Source of the DNA: Bradyrhizobium paxllaeri
Lineage (GTDB): Bacteria; Pseudomonadota; Alphaproteobacteria; Rhizobiales; Xanthobacteraceae
DNA: 64,000 nt
Direction of reading: 5' to 3'
Assembly: GCF_001693515.2 (NCBI RefSeq)
Contig: NZ_CP042968.1
Coordinates: 6,262,001-6,326,000 of the forward strand
Shown here: piece by piece, positions 23,492 to 32,470 of the stretch
How the letters are laid out: each line of letters begins with the position of its first letter
Position numbering within the stretch: the stretch's first letter is position 1
Translations under genes and position numbers: made by a program
Notes under the pieces: model-generated
What the model was told of the DNA's origin: nothing
The model's database searches: none
The model's input: only the letters and a program-made list of their open reading frames with translations

Positions 23492-25267
23492 ATGCCCCAG
23501 TTCCGCTCGCTGCTGCCTGCGATTCTCTTTACCATCGCCTACGCGGTGGTCTCGCTCAGCGTCACCAATTCCTACTATCAATTGGTGCTGACGCTGGTCC
23601 CGGTATGGGCCGTGTTCGGCCTTTCCTGGAATTTGCTCAGCGGCTACACGGGCCTGATCTCGTTCGGCCATGCGGCTTTCTTCGGGATCGGCGCCTACAC
23701 GACCGCGCTCGGCCAGATCTACTTCGATCTGTCTCCCTGGCTTCTGATCCCGATCGCGGCAATGCTCGGCGGCATTGCCGGGCTTCTCATCGGCTTTCCG
23801 ACTTTCCGCCTGCAGGGCCATTACTTTGCGCTGGCCATGCTCGCCTACCCGCTCGCCATCCTCTACGTCTTCGAATGGCTCGGTTTCCAGGAAGTCACGC
23901 TTCCGATGAAACGCGATGCGCCAATCGCCTATATGCAGTTTAGCGATCCTCGACTCTACACATTGCTGGCGCTGGCCATCATGCTGGCCACGATCGTGCT
24001 GACGCGGATCATCGAGCAGTCCCGCTTCGGCATGGCGCTGCTCGCCATCAAGCAGAACGAGGCCGCAGCCGAGGCCGCCGGGATCAATACGCTGGCGTGG
24101 AAGCTGCGCGCAATCATACTGAGCGGCGCCATCGCCGCCGCGATCGGTGCCTTTTACGCCCAGGTCCTTCTGGTCGTTACGCCGCAATCCGTGTTCGGCA
24201 TGCTGGTGTCGGCTCAAGCTCTGACCGTCGCCATGTTTGGCGGCGTCGGAACGGTATGGGGACCAGTGATCGGATCGGTGATCCTGATCCCGCTGGCCGA
24301 GATACTGCACGCGGAAGCCGGCGATCGCTTCCCCGGCATCCAGGGTGTGATCTTCGGCTTCGCCATCATCTGCGTGATCCTGGTTGCTCCGGAAGGACTG
24401 TTCTGGAAGCTGCGCGATCTCCTGCGCAAGCGCTTCCCGCGGAAGGCAAATGCTGCGCCTGACGCGCCACAACCGGCAACGGCCACCGTGACGCCCTTGC
24501 ACACCGCGCCTCGCAGGCGTGCCGCAGGCTCCGAAGTCGTGCTCGAGGTGCGTAATCTTTCACGCTCGTTCGGCGGATTGAAAGCCGTTCAGAATGTCAG
24601 CTTCAAGCTGCACAAGAACGAGATCCTCGGCATTATCGGCCCGAACGGCGCCGGCAAGACGACACTGTTCAATCTCCTCAACGGCTTCCTGCGCCCCGAT
24701 GAGGGCGAAGTTATCATCGATGGCCGCAATATGTCCGGCGAACGGCCGCATACGATCTGCGAGGCCGGCATCGGCCGCACCTTCCAGGTCATGCGTCCGT
24801 TCCCGCGCATGTCGATTCTCGACAACGTCGTGGTCGGCGCCTATGTGCGCGCAACGACCGAGGACGAAGCGAGCAAGCTTGCCGCCGATGCCGTTGCGCG
24901 CGTCGGTCTTTCTGACGTGGCGGATCGCGTCGCCGGCGAGCTGTCGACCAAGGAATTGCGTTTGATGGAGCTCGCGCGCGCCCTCGCCGGCCAGCCGAGA
25001 ATTTTGCTGCTCGATGAAACGCTCGCGGGCCTTGGCCATGGCGAGGCGGACGAGGTTGTCGCAGTCATCCAACAGCTCGCCCGTGACGGCATCACGATCG
25101 CGATCATCGAACACACCATGCAGGCGATGGTCCGCCTGGTCGACAGTTTCGTCGTCCTCGACCACGGCGCCGTCATCACCGAAGGAGAGCCCGAGGTCGT
25201 TACGCGCGACAACCGCGTGATCGAGGCCTATCTCGGCAAGAAATGGGTGGCCCATGCTCCGCATTGA
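23492..25267 (+). CDS. LivM permease fused to LivG ATPase
   Basis: A 591-residue fusion. Residues 1 to about 305 are a LivM-like permease with multiple membrane segments and GLSWNLLSGYTGLISFGHAA. A linker of about 40 residues (Ala/Pro/Arg-rich) leads to an ABC ATPase from about 350: GPNGAGKTTLFNLLNG (Walker A), LSTKELRLMELARALAG (signature, with LSTKE instead of LSGGQ), ILLLDETLAG (Walker B) and the switch His in IAIIEHTM. LivM and LivG are usually separate, as in the cluster at 34-41 kb. ATG 23492 has GAGAGG at good spacing; a GTG at 23486 overlaps the previous stop. Confidence 0.92.
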   Translation: MPQFRSLLPAILFTIAYAVVSLSVTNSYYQLVLTLVPVWAVFGLSWNLLSGYTGLISFGHAAFFGIGAYTTALGQIYFDLSPWLLIPIAAMLGGIAGLLIGFPTFRLQGHYFALAMLAYPLAILYVFEWLGFQEVTLPMKRDAPIAYMQFSDPRLYTLLALAIMLATIVLTRIIEQSRFGMALLAIKQNEAAAEAAGINTLAWKLRAIILSGAIAAAIGAFYAQVLLVVTPQSVFGMLVSAQALTVAMFGGVGTVWGPVIGSVILIPLAEILHAEAGDRFPGIQGVIFGFAIICVILVAPEGLFWKLRDLLRKRFPRKANAAPDAPQPATATVTPLHTAPRRRAAGSEVVLEVRNLSRSFGGLKAVQNVSFKLHKNEILGIIGPNGAGKTTLFNLLNGFLRPDEGEVIIDGRNMSGERPHTICEAGIGRTFQVMRPFPRMSILDNVVVGAYVRATTEDEASKLAADAVARVGLSDVADRVAGELSTKELRLMELARALAGQPRILLLDETLAGLGHGEADEVVAVIQQLARDGITIAIIEHTMQAMVRLVDSFVVLDHGAVITEGEPEVVTRDNRVIEAYLGKKWVAHAPH

Positions 25268-25961
25268 AGGATTGAGCGCGGGCTATTCGGCCAAGCCCGT
25301 TCTGAACGGCGTGTCGATCAATGTCGAGGCGGGCCAGTTCGTTGCAATCGTAGGACCCAACGGCGCCGGCAAGACCACGCTGTTCAAGACCATCTCCGGC
25401 ATCCTGCAGCCGGGCGCCGGCCGGATCATGTTCGGCGACGCCGACCTGCTGACGGTACCGCCGGCGCAGCGCGCGCATCTCGGCATCGCGCATGTGCCCG
25501 AAGGACGCCAGGTTTTTCCGTCGCTCACCGTGATGGAGAATCTGGAAATGGGCGCAATGACCGAAAGCGGCCGGCGCGACTGGAAACAGAATATCGAGCG
25601 CATCTTTGAATGGCTGCCGGTGCTCGCGGAACGCCGGGGCCAGTTCGCCGGCACGCTGTCGGGCGGGCAGCAGCAGATGCTGGCGATCGGCCGCGGCCTC
25701 GCCTCTTCGCCCAAGCTCCTGATGCTAGACGAGCCATCGATGGGCCTCGCGCCTTCAACGGCTGATTTCATCTTCGAACGGTTGATCGACATCCGCACGC
25801 AATCCGGCCTGACCATGCTGCTGGTCGAGCAGCGCGTCGCGGAAGCGCTGGAATCCGCCGATCACGGCTACGTCCTCGAAGCCGGACGGGTCGTGCTCGA
25901 GGGCAACAACGAGACGCTGCGTGCGGATGATCGGGTCCGCAAGGCCTATCTCGGCATGTGA
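25254..25961 (+). CDS. ABC transporter ATP-binding protein (LivF-like)
   Basis: A 235-residue ATPase: GPNGAGKTTLFKTISG (Walker A), LSGGQQQMLAIGRGL (signature), LMLDEPSMGLAP (Walker B) and LLVEQRV at the switch. The length and DEPSMGLAP are typical of LivF. It starts inside the last 14 bases of the fused LivM-LivG gene, so the two are translationally coupled and would form the heterodimeric ATPase engine. Two binding-protein genes follow. Confidence 0.93.
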   Translation: MLRIEGLSAGYSAKPVLNGVSINVEAGQFVAIVGPNGAGKTTLFKTISGILQPGAGRIMFGDADLLTVPPAQRAHLGIAHVPEGRQVFPSLTVMENLEMGAMTESGRRDWKQNIERIFEWLPVLAERRGQFAGTLSGGQQQMLAIGRGLASSPKLLMLDEPSMGLAPSTADFIFERLIDIRTQSGLTMLLVEQRVAEALESADHGYVLEAGRVVLEGNNETLRADDRVRKAYLGM

Positions 25962-25996
25962 CAAGTTCAAAAAAGCAAGAAACAAGGAGAAGCAGA

Positions 25997-27232
25997 ATGA
26001 ACAAGAACAATAAAGGATTGACGCGCCGGACCGTTCTTTCGGGTGCCGCCGCTGTCGGCTTCTCAGGACTGGCCCGCGCACAGCAGCCGGCCGAGGTCAA
26101 GGTCGGACTTATCGTGCCGCTGTCCGGCATCTACACCCGTCCCGGCCAGGTGATGAGGATGGGCGCCGAGATGGGCATCGATCACATCAACAAACAGGGT
26201 GGTATCAAGGCGCTCGGCGGCGCCAAGATGAAGCTTGTGGTGATCGATTGCGGCGACACCACCGAAAAGGCAAAGAACGCGGCGCAACGAATGGTGGCGC
26301 AGGAAACCGACCTCGTTGCCGCGACCGGCGCCTACCTCTCCTCCTTCACCCTGGCGGTGACCGAGGTGACCGAACGCGCCGAATTGCCGGTGCTCACGCT
26401 CTCCTATTCGGACCTGCTGACCGAGCGCGGCTTTAAATACATCTTCCAGACCGCGGCCCCTGCCAGCCGGCAGTCGGAACTCGGTCTGCCAACACTGATG
26501 AAGCTTGCCGAATCCGCATCGGGCAAGCGGCCGAAGACGGTGGCGATGCTGATGGACAACACGGCGACCTCGATCGCAACCGCGAAGGCGTTGAAGGAAA
26601 AGCTGTTCGCGCAGGAAGGTCTGCAGCTCGTTGTGGAAGAGATCTGGACGCCGCCGCTGTCGGACGCCACTCCGCTGATCCAGAAAGTCCGCTCCGCGCG
26701 TCCCGACCTCCTCCTGTTCATGCCGAACGCGGTATCGGACGCCAAGCTCGGGCTGGAGAAGATCAACGAGTTCGGCCTCGGCCAGGGCAAGATCCCGACC
26801 GTCTCCTTCAGTATCACGATCGCCGAGCCGGACATGCTGCAGAGTGTCAGCACCGAAGCCGTGCAGGGCATCATGACGATCGTCGCCAACTGGGGTTCGA
26901 AGGGCCAGGAAGAGCTGATCGCGGAGTTGAAGGCCAAGTACAAGGAGCCTTGGGCGACACAAAACGTCGTCTCGACCTATGGCGACATGTGGCTGATGAA
27001 GGAAGCCCTGGAGAAAGCCGGCAAGGCCGACCGCCAAGCTGTCGCGCAAGCCTTCCGCACCATGGATGCAGGGCCGTCGAAATACTATCCGGGCGGCCAG
27101 CTCAAATTCGACGAGAAGGGCCGCCGTGTCGGCGCCGGTGTCGTCATCGTGCAGTGGCAAAATGGCGTGCCGGTCACCGTCTATCCGCCCGAACTCGCGC
27201 AGGCCTCGCCGTTCTGGCCGAAAAAATCCTGA
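25997..27232 (+). CDS. ABC transporter periplasmic binding protein, tandem copy 1
   Basis: A 411-residue Liv/benzoate-type binding protein. The N-terminus TRRTVLSGAAAVGFSGLARA is a twin-arginine-like signal. The mature start reads EVKVGLIVPLSGIYTRPGQV, the usual ligand-domain opening. ATG 25997 has AAGGAGA upstream; a GTG at 25958 overlaps livF but lacks homology. A close paralogue of identical length follows directly. Substitutions cluster after the signal and in the second lobe (SARPDLLLFMPN against SAKPDLLFFLPT), so ligand ranges may differ. It serves the upstream importer. Confidence 0.92.
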   Translation: MNKNNKGLTRRTVLSGAAAVGFSGLARAQQPAEVKVGLIVPLSGIYTRPGQVMRMGAEMGIDHINKQGGIKALGGAKMKLVVIDCGDTTEKAKNAAQRMVAQETDLVAATGAYLSSFTLAVTEVTERAELPVLTLSYSDLLTERGFKYIFQTAAPASRQSELGLPTLMKLAESASGKRPKTVAMLMDNTATSIATAKALKEKLFAQEGLQLVVEEIWTPPLSDATPLIQKVRSARPDLLLFMPNAVSDAKLGLEKINEFGLGQGKIPTVSFSITIAEPDMLQSVSTEAVQGIMTIVANWGSKGQEELIAELKAKYKEPWATQNVVSTYGDMWLMKEALEKAGKADRQAVAQAFRTMDAGPSKYYPGGQLKFDEKGRRVGAGVVIVQWQNGVPVTVYPPELAQASPFWPKKS

Positions 27233-27271
27233 CAGGAACAATTTCATCACCATTGAGGGAGGAGGATCGTC

Positions 27272-28507
27272 ATGACTGGGAATTTTCAGACCAAAGTGAC
27301 CCGGCGAACATTGCTCGCCGGCGCATCCAGCGCGCTGATTGCATCCCGCGCCTGGGCGCAGCAGCCTTCTGAAGTCAAGGTCGGCCTGCTGGTTCCGATA
27401 TCCGGCATGTACGCGCGGCCGGGGACCGTGATGCGCCAGGGCGCCGAAATGGCGATCGATCACATCAACGCCCAGGGCGGCGTCAAAGCGCTCGGCGGCG
27501 CCAAGATGAAACTGGTGGTACTCGACTCCGGCGACAGCACCGAGAAGGCCAAGAACGCCGCACAGCGCATGGTGGCGCAGGAGACCGATCTGGTGGCGGC
27601 GAGCGGCGCCTATCTCTCGTCCTTCACGCTCGCGGTCACCGAGGTCACGGAGCGGGCCAACCTGCCCGTCCTCACCCTCTCTTATTCCGACCTCATCACC
27701 GACCGCGGCTTCAAATACGTCTTCCAGACCTCGGCGACCGCGGGCTCCCAGGCACGGCAGGCCTTGCCGCAGATCATCAAGCTTGCCGAAACCGCCTCCG
27801 GCAAACGGCCGAAGACGGTCGCGATCTTGACCGACAACACCGCAGCTTCCGTCGCCTCCGCGAAGTCGATGCGCGAAGGTCTTCTGGCAGAGAACCAGTT
27901 GCAACTGATCGTCGACGAGACCTTTACGCCTCCGCTCGCCGACGCCACGTCGCTGGTGCAGAAGATCCGCTCCGCCAAGCCCGACCTTCTGTTCTTCCTG
28001 CCCACTATAATCTCCGACGCAAAGCTGCTGCTGGAGAAGATGAACGAGTTCGGCCTCGGCCAGGGCAAGATTCCCACCATCTCGTTCGGAATTGCGATCG
28101 CCGAGCCGGATATGCTGCAGACGGTCAGCCCGGAGCTGCTGCAGGGCGTATTGACCTGCGTCGCAAGCTGGGGAGCCAAGGGACATGAAGCGCTCATCGC
28201 GGAGCTGAAGAACCGCTACAAGGAGCCATGGATGACGCAGAACGCGATCTCCACCTATGGCGACATGTGGGTGATCAAGGACGCGCTCGAGAAGGCCGGC
28301 AAGGCCGATCGCGTCGCGGTCGCTGAGGCCCTGCGCAGCATGGACGCCGGACCTTCCAAGTATTACCCGCTCGGCGAAATCAAGTTCGACGAAAAAGGCC
28401 GACGCCTCGGCGCCGGCATGACTATCGTGCAGTGGCAGACCGGCGTACCGGTTACGGTATTCCCGCCGCAACTGGCACTCGCGCAACCCTTCTGGCCCAA
28501 GAGCTGA
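27272..28507 (+). CDS. ABC transporter periplasmic binding protein, tandem copy 2
   Basis: A 411-residue paralogue of the preceding binding protein, with long identical stretches such as KALGGAKMKLVV and ETDLVAA. It too begins with a twin-arginine-like signal (TRRTLLAGASSALIASRAWA). GGAGGAGG lies before ATG 27272. Tandem binding proteins for one permease set usually widen the range of ligands or split affinity. A carboxymuconolactone-decarboxylase-like gene follows 26 bases later. The duplication looks old enough for divergence in both lobes. Confidence 0.92.
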   Translation: MTGNFQTKVTRRTLLAGASSALIASRAWAQQPSEVKVGLLVPISGMYARPGTVMRQGAEMAIDHINAQGGVKALGGAKMKLVVLDSGDSTEKAKNAAQRMVAQETDLVAASGAYLSSFTLAVTEVTERANLPVLTLSYSDLITDRGFKYVFQTSATAGSQARQALPQIIKLAETASGKRPKTVAILTDNTAASVASAKSMREGLLAENQLQLIVDETFTPPLADATSLVQKIRSAKPDLLFFLPTIISDAKLLLEKMNEFGLGQGKIPTISFGIAIAEPDMLQTVSPELLQGVLTCVASWGAKGHEALIAELKNRYKEPWMTQNAISTYGDMWVIKDALEKAGKADRVAVAEALRSMDAGPSKYYPLGEIKFDEKGRRLGAGMTIVQWQTGVPVTVFPPQLALAQPFWPKS

Positions 28508-28533
28508 CATCGCCATAAGAAACGGAGAACACA

Positions 28534-28914
28534 ATGGACAAGGCGACCTACGACCGCGGTCTCGAAATCCGCAAGGATGTGCTCGGCAGCGAGTTCGTCG
28601 ACAAGGCATTGGCGTCGGCGGATGACTTCAACCGCCCGATGCAGGACCTGACGACAGAGTATTGCTGGGGCTATGTCTGGGGCCGCGACGGCCTGACACG
28701 AAAGACCCGCAGCTTCCTCAATCTCGCAATGCTTTGCGCACTCAACCGTCCGCATGAGCTGAAGACGCACGTACGCGGCGCGCTGGCCAACGGCGCCACA
28801 CGCGAGGAAATTCGCGAGGTCTTCATGCAGGTGGCGATCTATTGTGGCGTTCCTGCCGGCGTGGATGCGTTCCGCAACGCCAAGGAAGTGTTTGCCGAGT
28901 TCGACAAGAAGTAG
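28534..28914 (+). CDS. carboxymuconolactone decarboxylase family protein (paralogue of 18209-18592)
   Basis: A 126-residue PcaC-like protein with the same landmarks as its paralogue: GLEIRKDVLGSEFVDKAL, YCWGYVWGRDGLTRKTRS, LNRPHELKTHVRGALANG and QVAIYCGVPAGVDAFRNAKE. GGAGA precedes the ATG. The two copies flank the island on opposite strands, so both arms carry the same class of reaction. It is followed 13 bases later by an SDR gene and is probably cotranscribed with the importer. Decarboxylation or lactone chemistry is inferred from the family only. Confidence 0.9.
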   Translation: MDKATYDRGLEIRKDVLGSEFVDKALASADDFNRPMQDLTTEYCWGYVWGRDGLTRKTRSFLNLAMLCALNRPHELKTHVRGALANGATREEIREVFMQVAIYCGVPAGVDAFRNAKEVFAEFDKK

Positions 28915-28927
28915 GAGCCGCAACGCA

Positions 28928-29698
28928 ATGAAGGACAAATGGGCCCTCGTTACCGGAGCGACCGCCGGCCTCGGCTTGGCGGTAGCGGAAAGCCTTGCCG
29001 GCGCGGGAGCCAATATCGTCCTGCACGATCTCGTGGCGCCGAAAGAAGCCGCGGATCGCCTCAGTGCCCGCTTTGGCGTCTCGGTCATGGCCACCGAAGC
29101 GGACCTGTCGCAGCGTACCGCCATCGAAACCATGATGGCGGGCTTGCTCGACCGCTGTGGTGCCATCGATATCCTCGTCAACAACGCCGTTATCAGGCAT
29201 TTCGCCGCCGTGGAGCATTTTCCGCCGGACGCCTGGGACAACGCGCTGGCGGTGAACCTGTCCGCGCCCTTTCACCTGATCCGCCTGGCACTCCCCGCCA
29301 TGAAACAGCGCGGCTGGGGCCGCATCGTCAACATGGCGTCGATCTATTCGACGCGCGCCGTTGAGGATCGCATCGACTACGTCACCACCAAGACGGCGAT
29401 CCTTGGCATCACCCGCGCCGTTGCGCTGGAAACAGCGCGCACCGGAATCACGTGCAACGCGGTGGCGCCTGGCACGCTGCCGACACCAGCCATCCAGGGC
29501 AAGATCGCATCCATCGCAGCAAAGGCCGGCGAGAGTGTCGAAAGTGCCACCGCGAGCTATCTAGCAACGCGGCAGCCCTCCGGCCGGTTCATCGGAATGG
29601 AGGCGGTCGGCGCGCTTGTGGTCTTCCTTTGCGGCGCGGCCGCCCAGGACATCACCGGCGCTTGCCTGCCAATCGATGGAGGCTGGTCGATCGCATGA
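28928..29698 (+). CDS. short-chain dehydrogenase/reductase
   Basis: A 256-residue classical SDR resembling 3-hydroxybutyrate dehydrogenases: VTGATAGLGLAVAE, NNAVIRHF, the Ser in NMASIYSTRA, YVTTKTAIL (YxxxK), and a long loop at APGTLPTPAIQGKI. NNAG is altered to NNAV. ATG 28928 follows GGAGCCGC. A C-terminal fragment of a different SDR overlaps its stop codon (29695-29862). Within the island it probably oxidises a hydroxy-acid or reduces a keto intermediate. Substrate unknown. Confidence 0.88.
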   Translation: MKDKWALVTGATAGLGLAVAESLAGAGANIVLHDLVAPKEAADRLSARFGVSVMATEADLSQRTAIETMMAGLLDRCGAIDILVNNAVIRHFAAVEHFPPDAWDNALAVNLSAPFHLIRLALPAMKQRGWGRIVNMASIYSTRAVEDRIDYVTTKTAILGITRAVALETARTGITCNAVAPGTLPTPAIQGKIASIAAKAGESVESATASYLATRQPSGRFIGMEAVGALVVFLCGAAAQDITGACLPIDGGWSIA

Positions 29699-29862
29699 GG
29701 AGAGCAATACAGAAAAGGCATGCTTCCGATGACCGACGGGTTGAGCCAGACGACAAGTTCAAGATGGCACTCGATATTGCCCACTCGATCGCCTTCGCCC
29801 TTGACCGGCCCGCCCATGTTCAAATTGCCGAAATGATGATTCTGCCTGTAAACCGGTACTGA
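29695..29862 (+). pseudogene. C-terminal remnant of a second SDR
   Basis: A 55-codon frame whose ATG overlaps the stop of the preceding SDR (ATGA). Its last half reads DIAHSIAFALDRPAHVQIAE followed by MMILPVNRY, the typical C-terminus of YdfG-like SDRs (the region after the active site, ending in a strand that faces the dimer partner). Everything before, including the cofactor site and YxxxK, is absent, so it cannot be an enzyme. It is most likely a deletion remnant. Because of the overlap it may still be translated. Confidence 0.55.
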
Positions 29863-29885
29863 GCCACGCAAACGAAGGCCCGGCC

Positions 29886-30599
29886 ATGGACAGACGTAGG
29901 GAATTGCAGTCGACACTTCGAATAGAGGACGTTCCGACCGTCCGGGCGATGGTCGCCCAGAAGCTGCGCGAAGCAATCATGTCCGGCACCCTGAAGCCGG
30001 GCCAACGGCTGGTCGAGCGCGAACTCTGCGAAATGATGGGCGTCAGCCGTCCCTCGATCCGCGAGGCATTGCGGCACCTGGAGGCCGATGGGCTCGTCAA
30101 GACCGTCCCGCATCGCGGCCCGGTGGTCAGCACCATCAGCCTCGAGGAAGCCAGGCAGCTTTACGACGCGCGGGCGGTTCTGGAAGGATTTGCCGGCCGC
30201 GAATGCGCGCGACTGTGCGACCCCGACGTCGTGCGTCGAATTGGCGATGCCCTGACCCGGCTGAAAGCCGCCGCTGCCAAGCAGGATCTGGTCGGATGCC
30301 TGGAGGCCAAGACCGACTTCTATGGCGCACTCATCGGAGGCTGCCGCAACAGCTTTGTCGAGCGGATGCTCAAGCCGTTGCATGACCGGATCACACTGTT
30401 GCGGATCACCTCGATGTCGCAACCGAAGCGGATCAACAAGAGCTTGCGCGAGGTGACCGCAATCTGGCGCGCGATCCAGAGCGGCGATGAAGAACTCGCC
30501 GAGCGCTGTTGCGTGGATCACGTCAAGGCGGCGGCGGTTGCCGCCCTCGACATGATCGCGCGCACGTCGGCCAAGGAGAACTCGCTTCCCGACGAATAG
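29886..30599 (+). CDS. GntR-family regulator, FCD subfamily
   Basis: A 237-residue regulator. An N-terminal winged helix (about 15-80) has LREAIMSGTLKPGQRLVERE and MMGVSRPSIREALRHLEADG; the helical FCD effector domain (about 90-225) has LYDARAVLEGFAGREC and a late His in CCVDHVKAA consistent with the FCD metal site. FCD regulators generally bind small carboxylates and release DNA. It sits inside the rightward arm and is the natural candidate for the dyad at 20055-20087. A Bug-type binding-protein gene follows 23 bases later. Confidence 0.92.
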   Translation: MDRRRELQSTLRIEDVPTVRAMVAQKLREAIMSGTLKPGQRLVERELCEMMGVSRPSIREALRHLEADGLVKTVPHRGPVVSTISLEEARQLYDARAVLEGFAGRECARLCDPDVVRRIGDALTRLKAAAAKQDLVGCLEAKTDFYGALIGGCRNSFVERMLKPLHDRITLLRITSMSQPKRINKSLREVTAIWRAIQSGDEELAERCCVDHVKAAAVAALDMIARTSAKENSLPDE

Positions 30600-30622
30600 G
30601 TGAAGCGCCTAGGGGGTGTTCA

Positions 30623-31600
30623 ATGATGTATCTGGTGCGATCGCTGGTCCTGCTTCTGGTGCTTTCTTCTCCCTGCGCCAGGGCGCTTGCGCAGGACTAC
30701 CCCTCCCGCCCGATCACGATGATCGTGCCCTTCTCTGCCGGCGGCCCCGGTGACGTGATTGCGCGCATTCTCGGGACTACCATGAGCGCGACACTGAAGC
30801 AGTCGTTCGTGATTGAGAACGTGGTCGGCGCCGGTGGCACGCTCGGCACCAATCGCGTCGCAAAGGCGCCGCCCGATGGCTACACATTGCTCTTGATGCA
30901 TGTCGGCCAGGCGACCGCGCCGGCACTCTACGCCAAATTGCCGTTCGACCCAGTCGGCGATTTCTCCATGATCGGCCTCGTCACCGACGTGCCGATGATC
31001 CTCGTGACGCGACCAAATTTTCCGGCAAAGGACCTGAAGGAGCTGGTCGCCCGAATCCGCAGCGACGGCGACAAGACGACATACGGCAATGTCGGACTGG
31101 GCTCCGCATCGCAACTCTGCGGATTGATGTTCATGAGCACGACCGACACCAAGCTTACATCGGTCTATTACAAGGGCGGCGGCCCCGCTCTAAATGATGT
31201 TCTCGCGGGTCATATCGACGTGTATTGCGATCCCGCCACCGGACCGACGCCCCATATACAGTCCGGCACAATCAAGGGGTACGCGATCACCAGCAAGCAG
31301 CGCGTTCCGACGCTGCCAAACGTGCCAACCGCAGCCGAGGCCGGCCTCCCCGCATTCGATGTTACGACCTGGTACGGTCTCTATGCGCCGCGCGGCACGC
31401 CGAAGCCCGTCATCGCCACGCTGGTCGCTGCCCTGCAGACCGCTCTCAAGGATCCGGCGCTTGTCAGTCGCTTTGGCGAACTCAGCATGGCTCCGGTCAA
31501 ACAAGACCGTGCGACCCCAGAAGCGCTGGAGGCCTTCCTTCGAGCAGAAATCGACAAATGGGGGCGAATCATCAAGGCGGCAGGAATCGAACCTCAATAG
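30623..31600 (+). CDS. tripartite tricarboxylate transporter binding protein (TctC/Bug family)
   Basis: A 325-residue periplasmic Bug protein. A signal peptide (YLVRSLVLLLVLSSPCARA) is followed by the standard mature start DYPSRPITMIVPFSAGGPGD. PPDGYTLLL, GHIDVYCDP and a late LPAFDVTTWYGLYAP are family hallmarks. No TctA or TctB membrane subunits are nearby, which is common for orphan Bug proteins that act as carboxylate scavengers or sensors. It follows the GntR gene with an AGGGGGTG site and ends the rightward arm of the island. The following 136 bases to the next, convergent gene show nothing clear. Confidence 0.92.
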   Translation: MMYLVRSLVLLLVLSSPCARALAQDYPSRPITMIVPFSAGGPGDVIARILGTTMSATLKQSFVIENVVGAGGTLGTNRVAKAPPDGYTLLLMHVGQATAPALYAKLPFDPVGDFSMIGLVTDVPMILVTRPNFPAKDLKELVARIRSDGDKTTYGNVGLGSASQLCGLMFMSTTDTKLTSVYYKGGGPALNDVLAGHIDVYCDPATGPTPHIQSGTIKGYAITSKQRVPTLPNVPTAAEAGLPAFDVTTWYGLYAPRGTPKPVIATLVAALQTALKDPALVSRFGELSMAPVKQDRATPEALEAFLRAEIDKWGRIIKAAGIEPQ

Positions 31601-31736
31601 AGTGTCGCGGCCAGGAGATATCTGAGCAACGGGGACAAGGCCAAGGTGACGATCCGACTTCTGCCAGCACTCGCTGGTCGCACTCGTGTGCAACACAAGC
31701 CCCGCTGCTATGCAAGTAGCTGCTTCGAATGAGAAC

Positions 31737-32258
31737 CTAATCCGGCCCTTCGGTTTCAGAGCCGACGCGACGGCGGTTTGGCACTTCGTTCAATAACCCG
31801 GCAAGTCGCAAGCCTTCCAGAATTCCGTCCAGACGCTGTTCACGGATCATCGCGGCAACCATCGAAACGGCGTCCTGTTGCTGGACCGTGAAGTGTACAT
31901 CGGGCAATTGCTCAGACATCGCTTCAAGGAATGTCTGCGGATTTGTGACGTGATCCCGGAGCGCGTGCGCCGCGTCCTGCGCAAGGTAAGTCGCGAGATC
32001 GCCGTCGATCATGCCGCCGAAATTGAAGTCATGGTGGGTACGGTCTCCTATCGATCGCCGAATCAGCTCGCTCTGCTGCTTTGCCTCCATAAAAAGCAGG
32101 AACACCGCATCCGGCAGATTTTCGCGCGGCACTTTCTTCAAGTCAGCGATCCGGGCGTAAATGGCCCTGCCGGCACGCGTGTTCCGCTCGAATCGCGCCC
32201 GAGCCTCCCTGGCTTCATGATCTCGCAGTATCTTTTCTCGCCGCCTTCTTCCAAACAT
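31737..32258 (-). CDS. hypothetical protein, mostly helical
   Basis: A 173-residue protein I do not recognise. The N-terminus is very basic and charged (FGRRRREKILRDHEAREARA), followed by a predicted helical region with NLPDAVFLLFMEAKQQSELI and IGDRTHHDFNFGGMIDGDLA. No signal peptide, membrane segment or catalytic motif is visible. Base composition and codon use look like real coding sequence. It is convergent with the Bug gene and on the same strand as the phosphodiesterase gene to its right, about 210 bases away, so it may be on its own. Function unknown. Confidence 0.6.
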   Translation of the reverse strand: MFGRRRREKILRDHEAREARARFERNTRAGRAIYARIADLKKVPRENLPDAVFLLFMEAKQQSELIRRSIGDRTHHDFNFGGMIDGDLATYLAQDAAHALRDHVTNPQTFLEAMSEQLPDVHFTVQQQDAVSMVAAMIREQRLDGILEGLRLAGLLNEVPNRRRVGSETEGPD

Positions 32259-32470
32259 CTTTGCGTCCTCCGGGCCGCGATATAGGTCGGTTCGCGCACC
32301 ATAGGAAGATCAAAATCACCCCAGCGGCGCGAAGAACCCCGCTGGATGCAGGACCGTGCCGGTCGACAGTCCGAGGCTGGCCAGAATTCACGGTGACCTT
32401 GGATGCCCGTGACGCCGTCAGAGATCCAGCTGTAGTCTTCCCTTCGGGATATCCCTGGAGAGCACACTGC

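Noticed and set aside
26063..28609. 848-codon open frame on the minus strand opposite the two binding-protein genes
   Set aside because: It mirrors both paralogues, is rich in His/Arg/Gly/Leu as expected for an antisense shadow of GC-rich coding DNA, and shows no domain.
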